In this document: one piece after another, positions 1-5,178 of the stretch | Layout: the number at the start of each line of letters is the position of its first letter | Numbering within the stretch: the stretch's first letter is position 1 | Origin: Candidatus Desantisbacteria bacterium CG1_02_49_89 | Lineage (GTDB): Bacteria; Desantisbacteria; UBA1551 | DNA: 9,835 nucleotides | Reading direction: 5' to 3' | NCBI GenBank assembly: GCA_001871075.1 | Contig: MNUP01000126.1 | Coordinates: 1 to 9,835 of the forward strand | Notes under the pieces: model-generated | The model's input: only the letters and a program-made list of their open reading frames with translations | What the model was told of the DNA's origin: nothing | Databases searched by the model: none | Made by a program: the position numbers and the translations under genes

Positions 1-216
1 ATCTTCGAATGAGATTTAAAAAGCCGAGAGTATAGTAGCTTGAATCCCGCTGAATCCCTGTTAAAACTTTTTTACAGGGAACTTAAGAGAACTTAAAGTT
101 CCTGGGTTTAAACTAGAAACTAAAAAATAAATTCAGTTTGAGTTCTCGTCAGATCCCTGATAAATGCTTTAATCACCGTAATCATCAGTTAATAATCACC
201 GTAATCAGGAATCAAG
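1..216. other. non-coding 5' region with short direct repeats
   Basis: I see no gene here. The stretch is AT-rich and holds period-10 direct repeats (TGAATCCCGC then TGAATCCCTG at 41-60; GAACTTAAGA then GAACTTAAAG at 79-98). A small hairpin is possible between GGAACTT (78-84) and AAGTTCC (96-102). A 14-bp direct repeat lies just before the aminotransferase start and is listed separately. No convincing promoter was found; TTGAGT (138-143), 17 nt, TAAATG (161-166) is a poor match to the consensus. Confidence 0.6.
171..207 (+). repeat. 14-bp direct repeat upstream of the aminotransferase gene
   Basis: AATCACCGTAATCA occurs exactly twice, at 171-184 and 194-207, 23 bp apart. The second copy ends within the AGGA ribosome binding site region (207-210) of the gene that begins at 217. 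The spacing is about two helical turns, so a repressor site is possible. Short tandem repeats in several other gaps of this window make a plain repeat equally likely. Confidence 0.75.
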
Positions 217-1461
217 ATGAAAAAGTATGAGAGGGCGAAATACGGGGCCGCGGCGTTCGCAGGCGCGAAGGGAAAGCTGCCCAATTCTTTCCCTCGCGAA
301 ATGGGACCCAGCTGCCTGAAATATTTACAAGAAGTGGTGGATTCAGGGCTTACCTGCGATATGGTTACAAGGTTTGAAAAGGCGTTCGCGAAGGAGCTGG
401 GAGTAAATCACTGCATCGCGACACCGGGATGCACTCCGGCTCTCGCATGCCTTGCTTCCGCGTTCGGGTTCAGATCCGGGGATGAGATAATCGTCAGCCC
501 GATAACTGATTTCGGAATGATACAGGGATTGATAAGAGAGGATCTCATCCCGGTTTTTGCCGACACAGAGCCGGGTTCAATAAATATCAGCGCCGGGACT
601 ATTGAGCCCTGCATTTCCAGGCGCACACGCGCGATCCTCGTTGTGCACAAAACAGGGCTTGTGTGTGACATGGACCCCATTAACGCACTTGCCAGAAAAC
701 ACAAGCTTATTGTTTATGAGGACGTGTGCCAGGCAGCATTCAGCGAATACAAGGGAAGATTTGCCGGAACTCTTTCCAAAGCCGCTGGATTTTCTTTTGA
801 CATGGAAAAGACAATGGGTTCTGACATAGGCGGATGCGTTGCGACCGATGACAGCAAGCTTGCTGAACGCGTAAGATTGTTCGGGCAGAGCAGGGGCGGG
901 GTGATCGTTCCCGGATATGGCAGGAAGCACGTGGCTCCGGGTTACGCCTACCGAATGTCTAATTGCACTGCCGCGATTTGCCTGGGCCAGCTTGAGATCG
1001 TAAAAAGTCAGGTTAAGCGCAGGGATAAGATGGCGCGGCTCCTGACTTCGCTTATTTCAAAAATACCCGGCATAATACCTCTGAGGATCCCGCAATACCA
1101 GAACGTGTATTCCTGCTGGATGTTCGGTTTCAGGATCGATCCGAAAATGATCAGGTGCGGCGCTGACAGATTCGCAGAACAGCTTAAAAAAGAAGGAATT
1201 ACAGGAGCAGGCACAGGAAGGTATTACCTTATGCCTGAAGCGTGCGAGTTCCTTGACGAGAATGCCAGAAAAAGAGTTTACCCGTATTCGACGCCGCCTG
1301 CTTCAAGGAAATACAGATACAGCGCCAGGACCTGCCCCAACGCAAGGGATTTCCTGAAATATTTCGTAAGGTGGATCACTTTCAGCGATAAATACACGCC
1401 GAAACACTGCGAGCTTGCAGCGGATATCATCCGCAAAACCGCAAAGCGCAATACTAATTAG
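217..1461 (+). CDS. DegT/DnrJ/EryC1/StrS-family PLP-dependent aminotransferase
   Basis: A 414-residue protein of usual family length. These cytoplasmic fold-type I PLP enzymes transfer an amino group, usually from glutamate or glutamine, to a keto-sugar (often nucleotide-linked) or keto-cyclitol. Visible signatures in order: TPGCTPAL (about 69-76) at the family's SGTxAL phosphate-loop position; GDEIIVSP (about 89-96); PVFAD; VVHKTGLVCDMD; YEDVCQA with D169, expected to contact the PLP pyridine nitrogen; and FSFDMEKTMGSDIGGCVATDD-like sequence in which K198 is the expected Schiff-base lysine. The lysine is present, so the enzyme is probably active, though the usual GEGG is SDIGG. AGGA at 207-210 supports the ATG at 217. 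The substrate cannot be read from sequence; with GH38 and GH99-like genes downstream, amino-sugar or surface-glycan metabolism is likely. It ends in TAG. Confidence 0.93.
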   Translation: MKKYERAKYGAAAFAGAKGKLPNSFPREMGPSCLKYLQEVVDSGLTCDMVTRFEKAFAKELGVNHCIATPGCTPALACLASAFGFRSGDEIIVSPITDFGMIQGLIREDLIPVFADTEPGSINISAGTIEPCISRRTRAILVVHKTGLVCDMDPINALARKHKLIVYEDVCQAAFSEYKGRFAGTLSKAAGFSFDMEKTMGSDIGGCVATDDSKLAERVRLFGQSRGGVIVPGYGRKHVAPGYAYRMSNCTAAICLGQLEIVKSQVKRRDKMARLLTSLISKIPGIIPLRIPQYQNVYSCWMFGFRIDPKMIRCGADRFAEQLKKEGITGAGTGRYYLMPEACEFLDENARKRVYPYSTPPASRKYRYSARTCPNARDFLKYFVRWITFSDKYTPKHCELAADIIRKTAKRNTN

Positions 1462-1462
1462 A

Positions 1463-1487
1463 CGCAGATTTACACAGATTATCGCAG
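1463..1487 (+). repeat. period-10 short tandem repeat
   Basis: CGCAGATTTA, CACAGATTAT and CGCAG follow each other with a 10-nt period directly after the aminotransferase stop codon. Similar degenerate decamers lie at 41-60 and 79-98. No function can be assigned. Confidence 0.6.
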
Positions 1488-1501
1488 TCATTGCTTTTTA
1501 A

Positions 1502-1603
1502 TGTCATTGCGAGGAATAAAATGACGAAGCAATCTAAGAGATTGCCGCGGGCTTTGCCCTCGCAACGACTTCGTTGGATTGATTCACTTCGTTCGCAATG
1601 ACA
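1502..1603. repeat. 102-bp dispersed inverted-repeat element
   Basis: The ends are perfect 11-bp inverted repeats, TGTCATTGCGA (1502-1512) and TCGCAATGACA (1593-1603). The left arm continues into GACGAAGCAATCT, and the centre holds a GGGC-ttt-GCCC hairpin. A 33-bp half copy recurs at 8139-8171 with two differences. Elements with this GTCATTGCGAGG...GAAGCAATCT signature occur in many unrelated bacterial genomes, by general knowledge. There is no U-tract, so I do not call it a terminator. It lies between the aminotransferase and the LamG/GH99 gene. Confidence 0.8.
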
Positions 1604-1640
1604 AGTTTATAGCGTTATCAGCAATTCTACCGGAGGAATA

Positions 1641-3155
1641 ATGAAAAAAACTATTATTTTCATAATATTAATACTTTCAGCTTTCAGCTGCTTCGCAGCT
1701 GAGGAGGGTTTAGTGGCGCACTGGCGTTTTGACAAAGAAGGGGACATAGAGGACCTGTCCGGTAACGGCTATACTGCCGCTGTGTCCGGAGGAAGGGTCG
1801 TGACAGACTCCGGGAAGAAAGTGCTTGAGTGCGACGGCGCGCAGTCCATACAGATCGCATCCGCAAAAGACCTGTGCGTCCGAAAAAAATTCGCAATAGA
1901 GCTTTCCGTGAAATTCCCGGAAGCCACTGAAGGGATGAACCTTATCTCCAAGGAGAACGAATTCCTCCTGCGAACTGACTGGAACCAGGAAGGCGGGAAG
2001 ATCTCGTTCTTCGTGTTCGGTAACGGCGGGTGGGAGCCAAGGGTCAGCGCTTTCAACCCGCAGGCGAATACCTGGTACCACATGATCATAATGTGGGACG
2101 GCACGCAGTCATACCTTTGGGTTAACGGCGAGGTGTTCACTACCGCGCGCAGCGGTGCGGTAAAACCAACAGATGACCCGTTAGTTATCTGCTCGCGCTC
2201 AAATTTTGGCGGCCCGTTCGCGGGTTGCGTTGAATATGTCAAGGTATATAAAAGGATGCTGACCGCTGGCGAGATCGTCAGGAAGCAATACGGCATTGAT
2301 GAAAAAACAGGCGGAGGCACTGAAAATACTGTTTTTGATTTTAGCAAAGGCCTGCAAGGGTGGGTTGGACGCGAGGGCGCTGAGCTCAAAGCTGAAAGCT
2401 CAAAGCTCAAAGTAAATACAAAACAAGAGCAATCGTTCATAATAAATAAGGACCTGAACGCGAATATTGACAGGAGGGACTACCTTGCCGTGAGGATGGC
2501 CGTAGATAAAGGCTCAAGGGGAGACATAATCTTCGCGACCACGAAAGGCGCCTCCCGCGTTTCCTTCCAGACATACGCTGATAACAAGATGCACGCTTAC
2601 GTTTTCGAACCCTGGGCGTGGAACGGCTGGGGCGGGAACCTTATAGCCCTGGGCATCGGCCCGTCTGAGGTCGGAGGGACTGCGGCGCAGATCGAATACG
2701 TGAAAGTTATGGAAAGCCCTGATGCTGACCCGGAAATACAGATCACGGGATTGTTCATAGAATCAGTGCTTCCGCGGGCTGAAAAAACCGAGACTTTGAT
2801 CGTAAGGGTGAAGAACGCGGGCGGTCCTGTTTCAGGCCTGCAGGCAGTTTTGAAAACCCCGGAAGGTGTTACTGTTAAAGGCAGCGCTGTCGCGCAGATC
2901 CCCGCCCTGAAATACCTTGAAGAAAAGGAAATTTCCTGGCAGGTTGAAAGCCTTCGACCGGTGAGCGGGGATTTCGTTGTTGAGGTGACGGGAAAAGGCG
3001 TAAGCGCGTCTAAGGCGCAGAAAATAAGCTTTCTTCCAAATCCGAAGCTTCCGAAAGCTTCCTATGTTCCTGAGCCCAAGCCGGTGAAGCCGGGAAAATA
3101 CCAACTGTGGACACACTACTGCCCGCTGTGGAAGCACGGCACGCATATGGGATAG
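1641..3155 (+). CDS. secreted LamG-domain protein, N-terminal part of an interrupted GH99/WbsX-like hydrolase
   Basis: GGAGG at 1632-1636 supports the ATG at 1641. Residues 1-20 form a signal peptide (basic MKK, a run of Ile/Leu/Phe, cleavage near CFA-AEE), so the product is exported; the upstream of C17 is a poor lipobox. Residues about 23-212 are a LamG/concanavalin-type domain, opening with GLVAHWRFD and including WYHMIIMWDG and LWVNGEVF, typical of glycan-binding modules. Residues about 230-355 form a beta-rich domain that resembles the extreme C-terminus of the downstream frame (both have a WGG motif and end in an IEYVKV or IRSIRL strand). Residues about 366-465 look like a CARDB/Ig-like spacer. 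The frame then enters the catalytic domain (HYCPLWKHGTHMG) and stops at TAG 3153-3155. If translated alone it would be a binding protein without a catalytic site. Confidence 0.85.
   Translation: MKKTIIFIILILSAFSCFAAEEGLVAHWRFDKEGDIEDLSGNGYTAAVSGGRVVTDSGKKVLECDGAQSIQIASAKDLCVRKKFAIELSVKFPEATEGMNLISKENEFLLRTDWNQEGGKISFFVFGNGGWEPRVSAFNPQANTWYHMIIMWDGTQSYLWVNGEVFTTARSGAVKPTDDPLVICSRSNFGGPFAGCVEYVKVYKRMLTAGEIVRKQYGIDEKTGGGTENTVFDFSKGLQGWVGREGAELKAESSKLKVNTKQEQSFIINKDLNANIDRRDYLAVRMAVDKGSRGDIIFATTKGASRVSFQTYADNKMHAYVFEPWAWNGWGGNLIALGIGPSEVGGTAAQIEYVKVMESPDADPEIQITGLFIESVLPRAEKTETLIVRVKNAGGPVSGLQAVLKTPEGVTVKGSAVAQIPALKYLEEKEISWQVESLRPVSGDFVVEVTGKGVSASKAQKISFLPNPKLPKASYVPEPKPVKPGKYQLWTHYCPLWKHGTHMG
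2383..2410 (+). repeat. heptanucleotide tandem repeat inside coding sequence
   Basis: Four 7-nt units run head to tail: AGCTCAA, AGCTGAA, AGCTCAA, AGCTCAA. They encode part of the segment AELKAESSKLKV at the start of the second beta domain of the LamG/GH99 protein. Other 7-nt repeat runs lie at 4623-4650 and 5103-5134. Slippage by one unit would shift the frame, so the run is a plausible mutation hot spot. Confidence 0.85.
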
Positions 3156-3308
3156 AAGCTGATAGAGCCCTGGCCTGAGAGAAAGCCGGTCATCGGGTAT
3201 TACAACGAAGGCACGCCTGAGGTCGCTGACTGGCACATCAAATACTGGCTTGAGCACGGGATATCGGCGGTTATCTACTGCTGGTACCGCACCACTATAA
3301 ACGGCCCT

Positions 3309-4610
3309 GTGCAGCAGCAGCTGGGCCACGCGATCCACGACGGGCTTCTGAAGGCAAGATACCTGAACATGATAAAATTCAGCATTATGTGGGAGAACGG
3401 GTGCGGGGCCGGGGCAGGCTCTTCAAAAGACGTAATGGATAACCTTATGCCTTTCTGGATAGACAACTATTTTTCGAACCCGTCGTACCTGCGGGTTGAC
3501 AACAAGCCGATACTTTACATCTGGGTCCCGCAGAACGTTACCAGGGACGCGGGCGGCAGCCCGAATGTCCGCACGCTTTTGAATGATATGCGCGAGGCGT
3601 GCAAAGCCAGAGGCCTTAACGGGCTTTACATAGTCGGCTGCGTGAGCGGCAAGGACGCGGCAGAGCTTAAGAAGATGGCTGATGAGGGATGGGACGCGAG
3701 TTCTTCTTACGGGAGTTCCTGGTGGTATCCGAAAGAGATAAAGAAAAGCGGGGATTTTATCTGCGCGCCTTACGAAGGTTTCGTGGACCAGCAGGAAGAG
3801 ATACTGAAGTTCAAGAACGAGGTTAACGCCCAGCCGGATATTACGTCGATAATGATGGGATGGGATTCCCGTCCCTGGAAGGAAACCCCGTTCTTCTGGT
3901 GTGAGAACACGGCTGAGAAGTTCAGGGACCTGTGCGTCCGAGCCAAGAAGATAACGGATTCGAAGACGACTTCCGGCCCGGAAAAGAACACGATGATCTT
4001 TTGCTGCTGGAACGAGTTCGGGGAAGGGCATTACATAGAACCGACGCGCGGCTACGGATTTTCCTACCTTGACGTGATCAGGGACGTTTTCACGGAAGCG
4101 CCCAAAGAACATATGGACATATCGCCCGAGGATGTTGGCTTGGGGCCCTACGATTCCTGGTACCAGGACGCCAAGAAACTTGCACCGATCACAAGCATTT
4201 CAGAGGACACAGAGTGGTCAGGCGCGAGGATGGGGGTCTGGACAGGCATGATGGGTTTAAAGGATGTTGAGGTGAAGGACGGGATACTTACCGCAATGAC
4301 TTCCAGCACCGATCCTGCATTCAGTTCCCCGGCTTTGAAGATACGCGCCAACAGGTACACAAGGGTTGTAATGGACATGAGGGTGAGCAAGGGCAGTTCC
4401 ATGCAGCTTTTCTTCATGACGTCCGGGGCGACGAATTACACGGAGCCTGCAAGTTCGGTTGCCCAGACAAAGGCGGATGGGGAATTCCACGAGTATTCGT
4501 TCAATGTGGGCAGGAACGAGAACTGGGGAGGGTGCCTTACCGGCATGCGCTTCGACCCGTCATCTGCCGAGGGAGCGCTGCTTGAGATAAGGTCAATAAG
4601 GCTTGAATAG
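3309..4610 (+). CDS. GH99/WbsX-like glycoside hydrolase catalytic part, downstream of the in-frame TAG
   Basis: This is the same frame as 1641-3155. The open frame really resumes at 3156; 3309 is only the first GTG and has no ribosome binding site, so separate translation is doubtful. Homology to the family starts before 3309 (GYYNEGTPEVADWHIKYWLEHGI at about 3195-3263, then YCWYR), showing that the true protein begins upstream. Family features are IKFSIMWENG, the YIWVPQ strand, and near the end CCWNEFGEGHYIEPTRGYG. The last contains a NExxE pair (E792 and E795 in the whole frame), matching the spacing of the two catalytic glutamates of GH99 endo-alpha-mannosidases. The final ~120 residues form a second copy of the WGG beta domain seen in the upstream part. 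Expected substrate: alpha-mannosides, inferred from family and from the GH38 neighbour. Confidence 0.8.
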   Translation: MQQQLGHAIHDGLLKARYLNMIKFSIMWENGCGAGAGSSKDVMDNLMPFWIDNYFSNPSYLRVDNKPILYIWVPQNVTRDAGGSPNVRTLLNDMREACKARGLNGLYIVGCVSGKDAAELKKMADEGWDASSSYGSSWWYPKEIKKSGDFICAPYEGFVDQQEEILKFKNEVNAQPDITSIMMGWDSRPWKETPFFWCENTAEKFRDLCVRAKKITDSKTTSGPEKNTMIFCCWNEFGEGHYIEPTRGYGFSYLDVIRDVFTEAPKEHMDISPEDVGLGPYDSWYQDAKKLAPITSISEDTEWSGARMGVWTGMMGLKDVEVKDGILTAMTSSTDPAFSSPALKIRANRYTRVVMDMRVSKGSSMQLFFMTSGATNYTEPASSVAQTKADGEFHEYSFNVGRNENWGGCLTGMRFDPSSAEGALLEIRSIRLE

Positions 4611-4622
4611 AGTTTTTATAGG

Positions 4623-4650
4623 ACGATGTTACGATGAACGATGCACGATG
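4623..4650 (+). repeat. ACGATG heptamer-type tandem repeat over a start site
   Basis: ACGATG begins at 4623, 4631, 4638 and 4645, spacings of 8, 7 and 7 nt. The run covers the ribosome binding region and first codons of the Mut7-C gene and supplies several ATG triplets in different frames, which makes the exact start uncertain. The first protein residues (MNDARCTR) come from the repeat. Confidence 0.8.
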
Positions 4651-5107
4651 TACGAGGTTTATCGCTGATTCCATGCTGGGCAGGCTTGCCAAATGGCTGC
4701 GCGTGCTGGGGTTCGACACCCTTTACAAACCTGACTGTAAAAAAGAGGATATGATCCTGCGCAGCCTGCGGGAAAAGAGGGTGATCCTGACGAGGAATAC
4801 AAGGCTGTCAAAAAGCGTGGGGCTGCAGGTTGTTTTCCTGGCTGACACAGAGGTAAAAAATCAGATAAACCAGATAATTAATGAACTAAATTTAAAGATT
4901 GATAAGTCAAGTATTTTTATACGTTGCACAATTTGTAACGAAATAGCATTGACTGTGCCAAAAGAACAGGTGAAAGATAAGGTTCCGGAATACGTTTATA
5001 ATACCCAGAAAGAGTTCAGGATATGCCCTGCCTGCAAGCGGATATACTGGGCAGGGACTCATAGCGAGAGTGTGGCAAGAATGCTTGCGGAAATAAATAT
5101 ATGTTAA
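4634..5107 (+). CDS. Mut7-C (DUF82) PIN-like RNase-domain protein with zinc ribbon
   Basis: A 157-residue protein matching the Mut7-C family: an N-terminal PIN-like nuclease fold followed by a zinc ribbon. Visible marks are FIADSMLGRLAKWLRVLGFD (residues 9-28, with D12 as a predicted metal-binding acid), RVILTRNTRL (49-58), C98-x2-C101 in RCTICN, and C131-x2-C134 in CPACKRIYW, then GTH. The family usually has Asp in the LTRD motif; here residue 55 is Asn, so nuclease activity may be weakened. The ATG at 4634 has AGGA at 4620-4623 ten bases upstream. The gene follows the hydrolase by 23 bp, suggesting co-transcription, although its likely role (RNA turnover, cytoplasm) is unrelated to sugars. 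Codons for residues 74-97 are clearly more AT-rich than the surroundings. Confidence 0.88.
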   Translation: MNDARCTRFIADSMLGRLAKWLRVLGFDTLYKPDCKKEDMILRSLREKRVILTRNTRLSKSVGLQVVFLADTEVKNQINQIINELNLKIDKSSIFIRCTICNEIALTVPKEQVKDKVPEYVYNTQKEFRICPACKRIYWAGTHSESVARMLAEINIC

Positions 5108-5134
5108 AGGTTAAAAAGGTTAAAGATGTTAAAA
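5103..5134 (+). repeat. GTTAAA short tandem repeat in the Mut7-C/GH38 gap
   Basis: GTTAAA begins at 5103, 5110, 5119 and 5128, that is 7-nt units with two extra bases in the last two intervals. The first copy overlaps the stop codon of the Mut7-C gene. A similar GTTAAAGGTT occurs at 8108-8117. No terminator or promoter is evident in this gap. Confidence 0.75.
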
Positions 5135-5178
5135 AGGATTAATATAAAAATAATGAGGTAAAGGAAAGGAGAAATAGT

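Larger units (their letters stand above)
1641..4610 (+). pseudogene. whole LamG-GH99/WbsX-like gene broken by one in-frame amber codon
   Basis: The two halves share one frame, with 990 codons from ATG 1641 to TAG 4610 and only codon 505 (TAG, 3153-3155) closing it. There is no frameshift, no second stop and no loss of domain continuity: HYCPLWKHGTHMG, stop, KLIEPWPERKPVIGYYNEG reads as one catalytic domain. In related proteins I expect Trp here (HxGWxxIxPWPERKP), so a single TGG to TAG transition explains the state. TAG also ends this gene and the aminotransferase, so reassignment of TAG is unlikely. Remaining explanations are a recent nonsense mutation, a sequencing or assembly error, or amber suppression. 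The intact remainder argues that any loss is recent. Confidence 0.75.

Noticed and set aside
138-166. Promoter for the aminotransferase gene (TTGAGT, 17 nt, TAAATG)
   Set aside because: The -10 box matches only three of six consensus bases, so it is expected by chance in AT-rich DNA.
3153-3155. Genome-wide reassignment of TAG or pyrrolysine insertion
   Set aside because: TAG also ends the aminotransferase and the hydrolase itself, followed by non-coding sequence, and the fold seems to expect Trp here.
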